A DNA stretch of 55,865 nt from a virus, in IMG/VR virus record IMGVR_UViG_3300024520_000090, positions 1 through 55,865 of that record; one strand, 5' to 3'. Position numbers and translations under genes: made by a program. This document shows positions 1-8,092 of this stretch, in pieces (the first letter of the stretch is position 1; each line of letters begins with the position of its first letter). The notes beneath the pieces are model-generated. The model made no database searches. It worked only from the letters and a program-made list of their open reading frames with translations, and was not told where the DNA came from.

Positions 1-126
1 CTAAGCTCGCACCACGTTTTATCGCCTGGCCCATATAGCCTAGCGCCACCTTCGAGCGAGAAAAGCCTTGCGCAGAAGCGTAGGCTCCCTGAGCCAACCG
101 ACCGGAGTATTTATTTATCTTCGCCT
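1..126. repeat. Direct terminal repeat, left copy
   Basis: These 126 bases are identical to 55722-55847. The match starts at the first base of the window and ends where the two copies diverge (left continues with ttgcc, right with gggcc). Such an end overlap indicates a circularly permuted or terminally redundant genome assembled as one contig. It lies inside a gene that becomes a single open frame when the copies are merged. Confidence 0.95.
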
Positions 127-547
127 TTGCCTTCTGATCTTGCCCGTAGGTCCAAGGCCTCTTGCCCAGAGCACGATTAGTCTGGTCCGAGATTAGGGGG
201 CCCTGGTGCCGCTTCTTACGCCAGTCTTCTAGTAACTTAGCATCACGACCTGCCTGCATCTTACCCCTGTTTGCGGCAAGGGTGGCCGTGTTGACTACGT
301 CCGTAACCTTTGTGACAGCGTCTTTTCCCGCAGTGTAGGCCCCGTGCGCCCTAGCCCCGCCTTCGATAGCCGCAGCCTCAGGCCATAAAGATATAAGAGG
401 TTGCAGGGCCTCTTTGAGGGAGCGGGAGGCACGTTGGCCAGGGCTAAAGAACTCACCCAAAGCCTCTTCTTGAGAAGGTGACTCTGGCACCAGCTTCTTA
501 GCTACGGCGTCTCGCATTAACTTAAACTCGTCTCGATCTTGGTCCAT
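1..547 (-). CDS. Junction-spanning virion-region protein, N-terminal part
   Basis: The ATG at 547 overlaps the terminase stop codon by one base (TAATG), which suggests translational coupling. The frame stays open to base 1. Joined to base 55721 (the base before the right repeat copy) it continues in frame to the stop at 55297, giving 972 bp and a 323-residue protein. The N-terminal half is charged and alanine-rich, with no recognised domain. Its place between the large terminase and a polyvalent protein just before the portal suggests a virion or packaging role, but that is inference only. A partial gene at each contig end is an artefact of linearisation. Confidence 0.75.
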   Translation of the reverse strand, partial: MDQDRDEFKLMRDAVAKKLVPESPSQEEALGEFFSPGQRASRSLKEALQPLISLWPEAAAIEGGARAHGAYTAGKDAVTKVTDVVNTATLAANRGKMQAGRDAKLLEDWRKKRHQGPLISDQTNRALGKRPWTYGQDQKAKAKINKYSGRLAQGAYASAQGFSRSKVALGYMGQAIKRGASL

Positions 548-2298
548 TATCGCCTCCTCCGGTATCGAGCGCGTCTGCGGCTCTTGTCTTTTCCCTTTCG
601 CTGAGTCTCTTCCTTCCGATATTTCTCAACCTGGTTCCAGGTCATATCTCGGAACAGGACCACGTTCTCTTCTATACTATCTTCCGAACCTTTTTTCAAT
701 CGCTGGGGGGCTCGACGGGCAGCCACGATGGCCATCTGTAGGGCAGAAATCTTATCCCAGTGGTGACGACTTCGGCGCCTCTTGCCAGGGCCTTTGCCAT
801 ACAAGATCTCGTTTGAGGCCGCTCTCTCTACGCGTTTATCGTGCTTGTAGCTAGTTAACTGGTCTACAGTGTCTGCGTCATGGAGCACGAGTTCATCTTT
901 TAGTGCTTCCTGTAGCCAGCTTAGCATCTGGTCTACGGACTTCGATGTGGCTGTGATCCCCGGTCTGTAGGCCTTCTCGTAGTAGACGTTCTTGCACTCC
1001 ATCTCTTCGAGCAGGGCTAAGACTGCCGCTCCGACCCCGTTTGACTCTACGGCCACGGTCGCGTTGTTATATCTGCAAGCTACCTCCATGATCTTTCGGG
1101 TAAATGGTAGGGGCTCGGTGTGCGTGGCGAAGCAGGCTACCTGCGTCCACTCCCCTTCGTAGACCTTAAGTACCTGAAAAGCAGCATGGTCCCTAGAAGC
1201 ATAACCAGCAGGGTCGACCCCGATGACATAGAGGGCTCCTGGTTCTGGTTTCTCATATTCCATGTAGGGGTCAATCCAGGGTGTGAGGATCTTTTCCCGA
1301 TGGCGGGTGAGTAGGCTTGGGTGGATCACAGCATTGCTCGCTGCAAGCCAGCAGGTGATGTCATCGAACGGATAGTAGACCCCGAATAGGTCCGGGTTCC
1401 TGCGGATCTCCGGGTCAATATCTAGCATCAACCTGCGGAAAGCCAGGTTCTCCTTCTCCAAACCCAGATGCCCGTAGCGGTCGAGCAGCTTAAGCTCGTC
1501 GATCTCTAACCGCGCCCCTTCGGGCCACGCTCGACGGTTGAGTTTAGAATCCCAGAAGGGGAAGAAAGCATAAACATGGCGGCTTACCCCCTGCTTTGCG
1601 TCACGGCACTGGTCGTGCCACCATTCGGCGGACGGAGCGTCCATCGGGGCTGGTGTTGCCTCCAACATCATCAGGGAATGATCCCGGTTAATCATCGAAG
1701 GGTAGATAAGCGTGAACTGCTCGGCAGCACTGGCCCAATAAGGAAGCTCGGAGCCGTGAAAGCTATCGGGGGACTGACCGATACCAACTGCACCCGACTC
1801 ACCGGACAAAACACGCATTTTGCCCCCTGCATTCTCGGCAAAGGTCAACTGCCGCACCTCTCGGTTGGGTACAGTCGGAGATCGGATGGCTTCTGGCCAT
1901 CTTGCATGGCAAAAGTGAACCCGTTGGTGCAAGTACTCTGCACGAGCCTTCGTATCTGCTATGCAAATGTGGTCCCAACCAGGCGTATAGGCGGTCTTAG
2001 TATAGGCGCATAGCTCAGCGACAAGGGACTTACCCCCTTGACGATACCCCAGTAGTGTCAGCCACTTTGTCTGCCCGTGCTCTGTCTTAGGTGGGTTTGA
2101 GACGTAGGAAAGTAGCGTAGACTGGAGTGTTTTGGTTATCTTGAACGGGTCATAGGCCACCTCACGCCCACTAGCCTGGTCATGTACCTTACCGTAAGCC
2201 CGCAGGCTAAGTGCGGGGTCAGATAGCGCCGCTAGCGCCTCGGCTGCTGAGTTATTCTCCGTTGACAAGGATCTTCTCTGGGACCTCGGCATCGACAA
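547..2298 (-). CDS. terL: Terminase large subunit (DNA packaging ATPase/nuclease)
   Basis: This is the motor that translocates DNA into the procapsid and cuts the concatemer. In the 583-residue frame a Walker A-like GYRQGGKS lies at 84-91, an SE pair in FHGSELPYW at 183-184 (the usual motif II position), and an ATP coupling motif in LEATPAP near 213. The C-terminal nuclease shows GVDPAG near 355, VESNG near 425 and HWDKI near 533, the three acidic positions of the RNase H-like fold. The frame opens at TTG 2298; ATG 2292 (581 aa) is a better start. It overlaps the upstream small gene by 41-47 bp. The C-terminus is very basic. Confidence 0.92.
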   Translation of the reverse strand: MSMPRSQRRSLSTENNSAAEALAALSDPALSLRAYGKVHDQASGREVAYDPFKITKTLQSTLLSYVSNPPKTEHGQTKWLTLLGYRQGGKSLVAELCAYTKTAYTPGWDHICIADTKARAEYLHQRVHFCHARWPEAIRSPTVPNREVRQLTFAENAGGKMRVLSGESGAVGIGQSPDSFHGSELPYWASAAEQFTLIYPSMINRDHSLMMLEATPAPMDAPSAEWWHDQCRDAKQGVSRHVYAFFPFWDSKLNRRAWPEGARLEIDELKLLDRYGHLGLEKENLAFRRLMLDIDPEIRRNPDLFGVYYPFDDITCWLAASNAVIHPSLLTRHREKILTPWIDPYMEYEKPEPGALYVIGVDPAGYASRDHAAFQVLKVYEGEWTQVACFATHTEPLPFTRKIMEVACRYNNATVAVESNGVGAAVLALLEEMECKNVYYEKAYRPGITATSKSVDQMLSWLQEALKDELVLHDADTVDQLTSYKHDKRVERAASNEILYGKGPGKRRRSRHHWDKISALQMAIVAARRAPQRLKKGSEDSIEENVVLFRDMTWNQVEKYRKEETQRKGKDKSRRRARYRRRR

Positions 2299-2668
2299 CC
2301 GTATAGGATGCTTCCAGCTTAGGTGCTTCCCTACGCACTGCGACCAAGGCGGTGATCACGTCGCTATAGGCAGCGTCAGGTGTCCCCAAGGCTGTATTCT
2401 CTGTGGCAATAACAGTGAAGATAAGCTCGGTCCAATGCCTAGCTTCCCGAGAGACCGCTGGGGTTAAGTTCCCTTCGACTAGCTCGGCTAGCATCATCTG
2501 GGATAGCCCAATGACGCCCTTGTAGTCCGTGACAGGGTTCTCCTTAATCAGTTTAGCGACAACACTGCGCTTCTCCTCGGGGACTAGCGTCAGCCAACTC
2601 CGGTAATCCGAGCCCTCGCTCGTTTGGCCTCCGCCCTTAGCGTAAGTTGTCTTCTTTTTCTCAGCCAT
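2252..2668 (-). CDS. Putative terminase small subunit
   Basis: This 138-residue protein sits immediately upstream of, and overlapping, the large terminase, the usual place for the small subunit that recognises phage DNA. Start ATG 2668 has AGGAG seven bases upstream. The sequence is mostly helical in character, with a lysine-rich N-terminus and an acidic C-terminus, but I see no unmistakable helix-turn-helix. The assignment rests on position and size. The neighbouring 287-residue protein, which has a more HTH-like segment, is the alternative candidate. Confidence 0.5.
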   Translation of the reverse strand: MAEKKKTTYAKGGGQTSEGSDYRSWLTLVPEEKRSVVAKLIKENPVTDYKGVIGLSQMMLAELVEGNLTPAVSREARHWTELIFTVIATENTALGTPDAAYSDVITALVAVRREAPKLEASYTVVDAEVPEKILVNGE

Positions 2669-3524
2669 TCCGTGCTCCTAAAAAGTGGGGGGCCCCTACT
2701 CGGCCCCAGTGTAATCCCTTCCGTAGCTTGTTTTTCCTGGTCTTAAATACATTTTGTTTTACCAGTTTCCAGAATAAAGGGGAGTCTGTGAGCTTGAGTA
2801 GTTCAGGTTTTGTCATGTAGTGAGGGGCTGTGATCAGTTTATGCCTAAACTTCAGTCTCTCCAAAATACCACCATCGAGTTGAGGTGGCCACGCTGTTGT
2901 TTCCCAGTCGATATTTAGGGCCCATAATTGGAACCGAGGGTCGTCTGCTAGCATCTCGGTTCCCTCGCGCAAAGCATTGATTACCCAAGGTCGAGGGTCT
3001 CCCGTCATCTTCGAGAGGTAGGAGATTGAGACACCCCAAGAAAAGGTGCGTAATAATTGTACGCTTGGATGGCACCAGATACTCATCGGAATGGTGCCTC
3101 GCTTCATTGAGGCCACTTCGTAGGGGTGAGGGACTGGGAGCTTCCCCCACGACCGGAGCACCTCGTTCGGCCAGGACTTCGGGGCTACCATGGAGTTAGG
3201 TTCGTAGAACCACTCCTTGACGGCAGGGGTGCCATCGAGCCACTCCTTGATCCCAGCGTAGCCCTTGCGAACATAGCGCCTGTTGTACTTAGCCCAGCGG
3301 TAGGGGTACCCCCGGCATTCCTCCCCGTACTGGAGTAGGTGGGGGGGCACTGGACCCCATGGATAGTGGACTGCGGCGATACTGCTCTCGGCCCGTAATG
3401 CCGTAAAGAACAGGGGGCACTTGACATATGCGCTAGGTGGGTGGATCTTCCCCGTCTTGAGTAGGTACTTTTTCTCCGGTTCTTCCGAATTTAGTGCACC
3501 CCCTTGTTCCGCTTCAGCTTTCAT
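2661..3524 (-). CDS. Hypothetical protein with possible HTH segment
   Basis: This 287-residue protein is rich in Trp, Tyr and Pro and has a basic C-terminus. A stretch around residues 155-185 (WGVSISYLSKMTGDPRPWV) has helix-turn-helix spacing and could bind DNA. The gene overlaps the primase-helicase gene by 11 bp at its start and the putative small terminase by 8 bp at its end, so it belongs to the same operon. It could be a replication accessory protein or the true small terminase. I do not recognise the family. Confidence 0.6.
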   Translation of the reverse strand: MKAEAEQGGALNSEEPEKKYLLKTGKIHPPSAYVKCPLFFTALRAESSIAAVHYPWGPVPPHLLQYGEECRGYPYRWAKYNRRYVRKGYAGIKEWLDGTPAVKEWFYEPNSMVAPKSWPNEVLRSWGKLPVPHPYEVASMKRGTIPMSIWCHPSVQLLRTFSWGVSISYLSKMTGDPRPWVINALREGTEMLADDPRFQLWALNIDWETTAWPPQLDGGILERLKFRHKLITAPHYMTKPELLKLTDSPLFWKLVKQNVFKTRKNKLRKGLHWGRVGAPHFLGARNG

Positions 3525-5985
3525 TCCACTTCTCGACAGTGATTAGGTTGCCGAGATCTCTTGGGCTGATGGGCGTGTCTCCTCGTAGCTTGATACCCAA
3601 CCAAGGGCGGTATGTCGTGGCTGAACCCTTCTTCGAGGGCTTGCCCTGACGGAAACTGCGCTCCCGCATGAGCATAGCGAAGAAGCGGGGGTTCATCGCA
3701 CGCTCATGGCTCTCTTCGCACCAGTCGATGTAGGCGTTGTAGAGATTCTTCGGGTTAATCGAGTGCTCCGAGTCCAGTTCGCAGCGGTCCAGGAAAAAGG
3801 GCTTCATCGGGTCAAGCTCTTCGCGGTATTCTTGGGTGGCGTAGATGACTGACTCGGGAGGATTGAGCCCATTGCGCTGCCAATCGAGGCAGCCAGCGAC
3901 TAATCGGTTCAAGATGCCGGGTAACTCCCCTATTAACTTGTTATCAAGCTCCTTATCCTGTTTCTCCTCTGGAATACTGATCTCAAAGGGGACTAAGAGG
4001 ACTCGTCGCCAGATACCTTCGTCATTGCCCTTGATTATCGGCTTATGGTTGGCAGCAAGCCATAATTTGTGGGTAGGGAGGAACTCGAAGAAGTCTTGCT
4101 TCATATATCGGGCCTTGATGGGGTCACCCCCTGTCATTTGCTTGATTGAGGCCTCTGCAAGGGACTTCCCTCGGTCGATCTCCGCGCTAACGACCAAACG
4201 GGCCCCCATTAGGTCGGCTACTTCGGTCGGATGGCGCCCGCTCTTGCTCGCTACGAGTAATTCAGGGGCAGCTTGCTTAGCGTAGGTGCCCATCAGGCGC
4301 TGAATGGTGTTGAGGAAGGTAGACTTACCGTTCGCCCCAGTACCGTAGAGGAAGATGAGCTTCTGCTCTCGGACTGAGCCGGTGAGGGAGTAGCCGAGGT
4401 AGCGGTAGATGAATGAGATGAGGTCGAGGCGCCCCTCGAATATCTCGTGCATGAAGTTATCCCAGATGGGCGATTCTGCGTTGGTGTCATACTCTACCGG
4501 GCAGATCTTTGTTATCAGGTCAGACTTCTTGAAGGCCATTAACTGACCCGTTGTCAGGTCAATCGTGCCATTGGAGGTGTTGAGCTTCCAGGCATCTGCG
4601 TCAAACTTGCGGATAGGGACAGTCATACCAGGCTCGTTAGCTGCTAGCCCGACCATCGCGTGGAGCGAACCTGCGGATTCTGACTTCACGGCGTGCTTGT
4701 AGAACTTGCGGCTGCGCTCAGCGTCGTTCTCAGCGGCTGCTTCCCCGAAGATGTCGGCTACAGCCTCTTCTGCGAGACGCATTATGCGCCCAGTCTCGTC
4801 TAATTCCCACCGCTTGCCCGTGTAGCTTAGCCATTTGGACCAACTGGGAACGTACTTGACGTCCTCTCCGAATCTCTGCACCAGGCGCTTGGCATTACCG
4901 AGGTCGGTAAGCCCTGGAGAAGCAGCGGACGACCCAATAACTTGCGAAGGGGTCCCATCCCCGTCCCCGCTCGCTGTATTGAGCCGCCCGAACTTATCCT
5001 GAAAGGCTCGCCACCCTTTCCTGCCACTCCCAACGCAGCCCTTGTGTAAGCACCCCGCATACACTTCCCCGCTATGGGTCTGCACGATATAGGCGCTTCG
5101 GTCACGGTGATCCTCGTCAAATGGACATTGATCGAGAACCCACTTCCGTCCCTTGTCCCCCCACGGAATGGGAGCGCCTGCGGCAGAGAGATGCGCCGAG
5201 ACCCACAGGTCCAGGCGACGAGCCTTCGCAGAATTCATGGCACCCCGGTTCTCGGGGGCCCGCTTCGCGAATTGTTCTACGAGTTTCTTAGAAACCCGGT
5301 TGAAATCTTCTGGTATCTTGAGGACCTTGGCCAATCGCCAGGGCCTATCCTCGACATCTGCACCTTTGCGCACGGCAGTGCCATATAGCTTCCAGATCCT
5401 GGCTGGATTGAAGACCTTTTGGTCGATTGTTACCCCTTCTGTGTCGAAAAACAGACTCAGAGCGGAGTAAAAGCGCCGAATGATGGGGTCTTTTGGCTTT
5501 AGCGCGACTTTGTAGATGAGGTGCATCCCATTACCCGAGTCTCCGACGATGGGATTGGGCCACCCTTCGGCGTCGAGGCTGAGATAGATCGATCTTAGCA
5601 CTTGAGCGGCGAGTTTCTTCTCGCTATTGGCGGCGCTGACGTGGCTGGGGCGCACTGGGTCGATGTCGATGAGCAGGTAGGTGTGCTCCTGGACGTCATC
5701 GTCGCTTGTGGCGGGCAGCCCTTGCGTGATGCGGTTAGGACTACGGGCAAACAGCGCTGGGTTGATCTGGTTCATGGTGATGTAGACACCAGTGGCCCCA
5801 TCATCAGAACAGGCTGCGGCTGTTGTTGCCAACAGTTCTAGGTCGTTGAAATAACCCGACTTTGCCCGGGTCTTGCCGCCGTAATCGCTCTTGGAAAGCA
5901 CACGAAGCTCGACAACTTGGTCATCAGTAAACAGACTGCGGAGGGTCGCCAGGATCTCTGGGCGATTAGCTGCGGGGGGGTGCAT
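3514..5985 (-). CDS. Primase-helicase (AEP primase plus SF3 helicase)
   Basis: This fused enzyme of 823 residues primes and unwinds DNA at the replication fork. The N-terminal archaeo-eukaryotic primase domain shows the metal-binding DID at 107-109 and SGNGMH at 150-155. A Cys/His cluster at about 284-320 looks like a zinc site. The C-terminal helicase has Walker A GTGANGKST near 547-555, a B-motif acidic stretch VVSAEIDRG and the sensor AANHKP, typical of the phage/plasmid D5/P4-type helicase. Start ATG 5985 has GAGGA nine bases upstream. It is the second gene after the minus promoter and lies next to the candidate origin, which fits origin-proximal initiation. Confidence 0.9.
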   Translation of the reverse strand: MHPPAANRPEILATLRSLFTDDQVVELRVLSKSDYGGKTRAKSGYFNDLELLATTAAACSDDGATGVYITMNQINPALFARSPNRITQGLPATSDDDVQEHTYLLIDIDPVRPSHVSAANSEKKLAAQVLRSIYLSLDAEGWPNPIVGDSGNGMHLIYKVALKPKDPIIRRFYSALSLFFDTEGVTIDQKVFNPARIWKLYGTAVRKGADVEDRPWRLAKVLKIPEDFNRVSKKLVEQFAKRAPENRGAMNSAKARRLDLWVSAHLSAAGAPIPWGDKGRKWVLDQCPFDEDHRDRSAYIVQTHSGEVYAGCLHKGCVGSGRKGWRAFQDKFGRLNTASGDGDGTPSQVIGSSAASPGLTDLGNAKRLVQRFGEDVKYVPSWSKWLSYTGKRWELDETGRIMRLAEEAVADIFGEAAAENDAERSRKFYKHAVKSESAGSLHAMVGLAANEPGMTVPIRKFDADAWKLNTSNGTIDLTTGQLMAFKKSDLITKICPVEYDTNAESPIWDNFMHEIFEGRLDLISFIYRYLGYSLTGSVREQKLIFLYGTGANGKSTFLNTIQRLMGTYAKQAAPELLVASKSGRHPTEVADLMGARLVVSAEIDRGKSLAEASIKQMTGGDPIKARYMKQDFFEFLPTHKLWLAANHKPIIKGNDEGIWRRVLLVPFEISIPEEKQDKELDNKLIGELPGILNRLVAGCLDWQRNGLNPPESVIYATQEYREELDPMKPFFLDRCELDSEHSINPKNLYNAYIDWCEESHERAMNPRFFAMLMRERSFRQGKPSKKGSATTYRPWLGIKLRGDTPISPRDLGNLITVEKWNES

Positions 5986-6003
5986 AGCATGGTCCTCAAG
6001 GGG

Positions 6004-6333
6004 TTATTCGTCGAATAGGGATAGGACATCTTCGTCGACATAGGGGCTCGTGTCAACCGGGTAGATGACATCGGAGGGAGTGGCGATTGAGGCGGGAGGA
6101 GTAGGCCTCTCGGGCCACGCGAACTCAGGTAGGGCATCGAAAGCCTGCTTAGTATTCTCTTCGAGGTAGGTGACGAGGTCGCTCTTGTTGACGCGCCATT
6201 GCACGCCCATCTTCACGGCAGGAAGCTTGCGAGCCCGTACTAGGTTGCGAACAGTGTTGACGTGGACACTGAGCTTGCGAGCTATCTCCTCTAGACTGTA
6301 GTAGGCCGCCGTTTTGCTTATTTTTGTTGCCAT
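6004..6333 (-). CDS. Excisionase/MerR-type helix-turn-helix protein
   Basis: This 109-residue protein has residues 11-60 with the pattern of the HTH_17 (excisionase-like) fold: YSLEEIARKLSVHVNTVRNL followed by a wing ending in WRVNKSDLVTYL. Such proteins bind short DNA sites as regulators, excisionases or origin-binding factors. No integrase was found, so a regulatory or origin role is more likely. Start ATG 6333 has TAAGGAG six bases upstream and is the first gene after the sigma70-like promoter at 6358-6386. The acidic C-terminal third has no recognised domain. Confidence 0.82.
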   Translation of the reverse strand: MATKISKTAAYYSLEEIARKLSVHVNTVRNLVRARKLPAVKMGVQWRVNKSDLVTYLEENTKQAFDALPEFAWPERPTPPASIATPSDVIYPVDTSPYVDEDVLSLFDE

Positions 6334-6357
6334 TGTTACTCCTTAGGTCGTATGGGG

Positions 6358-6386
6358 AGACTAAGTCATTGAGAAGGCTATGTCAA
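6358..6386 (-). promoter_or_regulatory. Sigma70-like promoter of the minus-strand unit
   Basis: Read on the minus strand, a perfect -35 TTGACA (6381-6386) is followed after 17 bp by TAGTCT (6358-6363), which matches the -10 consensus at four of six positions. The ATG of the HTH gene lies about 25 bp downstream. This probably drives the HTH gene, the primase-helicase and at least part of the packaging and structural genes. Confidence 0.7.
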
Positions 6387-6599
6387 GCAACTTTCCACCT
6401 TTCTTACAGCCCCTCATAAGCGTTGCTGCTTAGACACTAAGCGGAACAGGCTACCTCTCGAAGTTACTTTAGGGTTTACATGGAATTGACGGCCTGTAAC
6501 CTACTGTAACCTACTTTGTAACCTCTGACTATGGCAGCTTACCCCTAGCTTATCGGAAGATGACTAGGGTGAATTACACAGGTTACAGAAAATCCCGCT

Positions 6600-6660
6600 T
6601 CCTATATATGTATAATGTGTGTATAACATGTGCGTTGATATGAATAATAAAAAAGAGTCT
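6600..6660. other. AT-rich stretch, possible DNA unwinding element
   Basis: This segment is mostly A and T (tatatatgtataatgtgtg and a run of aataataaaaaa) in a genome that is otherwise moderately GC-rich. It sits between the two halves of the repeat array. It contains a TATAAT at 6611-6616, but no -35 at the right distance, so I favour a melting region over a promoter. Confidence 0.5.
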
Positions 6661-6663
6661 TAA

Positions 6664-6677
6664 CCACAGAACTGTGG
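6664..6677. repeat. Perfect 6-bp inverted repeat CCACAG-AA-CTGTGG
   Basis: A short palindrome with two central bases lies inside the candidate origin region. Its geometry suits a dimeric regulator binding site. It is distinct from the GTTACA repeats. Confidence 0.4.
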
Positions 6678-6821
6678 AAAATGGTATATGGGATTCTTTG
6701 TAACTTGTAACTTTTAACTAAGCTATTCCCTATCTAACTAACTTATTTGAGGTTACAGAGAGGTTACAGAGGGTTACAACCAGTAAAGTATATGTCAAGT
6801 CCAGTATGGAGGCTTATTATC

Positions 6822-7019
6822 TTAATGGGAACAGAGGATATGCGAAAAACCGCTGTTGGTTTCTGGGACTCCTATGGCAAATGGCAAATGGCATGGCCCG
6901 AAAGGGGGGATGGGTCCCCGTGTTCCGATTTCGGCACCTGGGTATGGCGTGTCGTTTGGGTCGTCTCGCGTGGGGTGGAGAGAGTGCGTCTCTTCCCTGT
7001 ACACGTATTGTGCGCTCAA
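6822..7019 (-). CDS. Possible small minus-strand protein, unrecognised
   Basis: A 65-residue frame opens with TTG at 7019; a GTG a few codons in is an alternative start. Composition (charged N-terminus, then Pro/Gly-rich with PNDTPYPGAEIG) is more protein-like than the opposite frames. No clear ribosome binding site or family is seen. It lies in a 1.2-kb stretch where no long frame is convincing on either strand, so it may be a real small gene or a remnant. Confidence 0.25.
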   Translation of the reverse strand: MSAQYVYREETHSLHPTRDDPNDTPYPGAEIGTRGPIPPFGPCHLPFAIGVPETNSGFSHILCSH

Positions 7020-7043
7020 ATGGGAACACTGTCCAGGACTTTC

Positions 7044-7214
7044 TCAATTAATTGATAACGTAGTTTCGCCCGTACCTCCAACCAGGCTACACGTTATACA
7101 TATATACGCGGAATGTAAACACTGTTCACTTGAAGCTCCAGCGGCATTAGCGGAAGCTTTACAATCCTCTGCCCATTGTATACGTTCCGAATACACCAGA
7201 AAGTGGTCCCGCAT
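7044..7214 (-). CDS. Possible 56-residue minus-strand protein
   Basis: The ATG at 7214 has AAGGG five bases upstream and the frame runs 56 codons to TGA at 7044-7046. The product has a plausible amphipathic helix (IQWAEDCKASANAAG) and four cysteines. It overlaps a 221-codon open frame on the plus strand, which looks like an antisense shadow (Ser/Pro/Arg-rich). Function unknown. Confidence 0.3.
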   Translation of the reverse strand: MRDHFLVYSERIQWAEDCKASANAAGASSEQCLHSAYICITCSLVGGTGETTLSIN

Positions 7215-7376
7215 AAATGCCCTTGCCGATGCCTTCTATGCGTATCTGGTATCCCTTGTTCGTTATCGGTCTCTCCATTCACTGGATTCAGGCCCTTCGT
7301 CGAGGTGCTCACCAGGGTGCAAGCTGGGGTCTGTCGTGCCCCCCATGGCTGGTCGGTTCCCAATTATCTCACCATT

Positions 7377-8061
7377 CTATTCGGTAGCGGCAAAGCCTTT
7401 CTGCATATTCGGAACAAATAACGCTACCCCTGGAGCCTCGGTGAATATAGGATGGGGTGTCTCCAGAAATTCTCCGGCGGCACGCTCTCTGAAATTCTCC
7501 GAAGTTTTCCCCGCTACCTAGCGTAGGCCAGTCCATTGCTTTCATTGCATACACGGACGCTACCTGACCAGCGGGGTCTACATACTCGGAGAAACGGTGT
7601 CCAATCGGCACGCAAGCTCGCCAGTCTTCACGGACTGGGTTACCATCGGGGATAACTCCCCTGCTTCTAATCGGAGTTAATGGCAGCCGGCACTCGTTGA
7701 ACGGGCACACCTCACACGGTAGGAAGAGACGACTATATGTCGCCGCGTGTGGGCTTCTAATCGATGATTCAGTATCCATTGGAAGAGAAAGAACCGACGG
7801 GGCTCCCTTTGCCTCCCCGTTGAAATTGCGCAGGATAGGTGCGCTTAGCCCGGGGGTCATACAGATCCCAGTCGACACGAATATGTCTCCGAATTCTGGG
7901 GAGACTAGTGAGTCCGAGTATAAACGGACGGGGATCGGCGGTAATACCTGGCGAGTGCTGAAAACAAGGCTTAGATGCCTTGCGAATACAGTTCTCAACG
8001 CGACAAACGGGAACACCCGGGGTTGACACCCCCGGGCTTCCAATTGAGCAGCACGGCCCAA
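7377..8061 (-). pseudogene. Possible frameshifted minus-strand gene, unrecognised
   Basis: A minus frame opening at TTG 8061 reads as a plausible protein through a Cys cluster (CEVCPFNEC) until about 7512, where it becomes unlikely. Shifting by one base at the run GGGGAAAA (plus-strand TTTTCCCC, 7505-7512) continues into another plausible stretch (GKTSENFRERAAGEFLETP) ending at TAG 7377. Removing one G would fuse the two into a protein of about 228 residues. This could be a pseudogene, a sequencing indel, a programmed frameshift, or chance. The start is uncertain and no strong ribosome binding site precedes it. No family is recognised. Confidence 0.3.
8016..8036 (+). promoter_or_regulatory. 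GC hairpin CCCGGGG-ttgacac-CCCCGGG
   Basis: A perfect 7-bp GC stem with a 7-base loop lies just upstream of a second hairpin. No U-run follows on either strand, so a simple intrinsic terminator is unlikely. The loop contains TTGACA, but no -10 box lies at the expected distance. It may be part of a structured 5' leader of the plus-strand operon. Confidence 0.45.
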
Positions 8062-8082
8062 TGGTCCTGCTGCTCTATTGGA
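8039..8082 (+). promoter_or_regulatory. Leader hairpin overlapping the first plus-strand ribosome binding site
   Basis: Bases 8039-8053 pair with 8068-8082 at 14 of 15 positions (one T-T mismatch), enclosing a 14-base loop. The 3' arm ends in GGA, which is part of the GGAGG at 8080-8084 serving the ATG at 8093. Folding would partly hide the Shine-Dalgarno sequence, so this is a candidate translational switch for the first plus-strand gene. The length of the stem makes chance unlikely. Confidence 0.6.
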
Positions 8083-8092
8083 GGTTAGTCAC

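Larger units (their letters stand above)
6495..6778. other. Iteron-like TGTAACCT/AGGTTACA array, candidate replication origin
   Basis: Exact TGTAACCT copies start at 6495, 6505 and 6517. The inverted form AGGTTACA occurs at 6580, 6750 and 6761, with GGGTTACA at 6771. Degenerate TGTAACT copies lie at 6699 and 6706. The copies face each other across an AT-rich core at about 6600-6720. Repeats at 10-12 bp spacing (one helical turn) flanking AT-rich DNA between divergent transcription units and beside the primase-helicase are typical of an iteron origin. Operators for the adjacent HTH protein are an alternative reading. Confidence 0.65.

Noticed and set aside
6611-6616. TATAAT in the AT-rich core as a -10 promoter element
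   Set aside because: No -35 match at the proper spacing on the plus strand, and the segment is AT-rich throughout, so it is more likely a melting region.
6856-7521. 221-codon open frame on the plus strand in the control region
   Set aside because: It is Ser/Pro/Arg-rich, has no ribosome binding site, and faces minus-strand frames with more protein-like composition. It looks like an antisense shadow.
8023-8028. TTGACA inside the loop of the 8016-8036 hairpin as a plus-strand -35
   Set aside because: No -10 box lies 16-18 bp downstream, and the sequence is part of a stable stem-loop.
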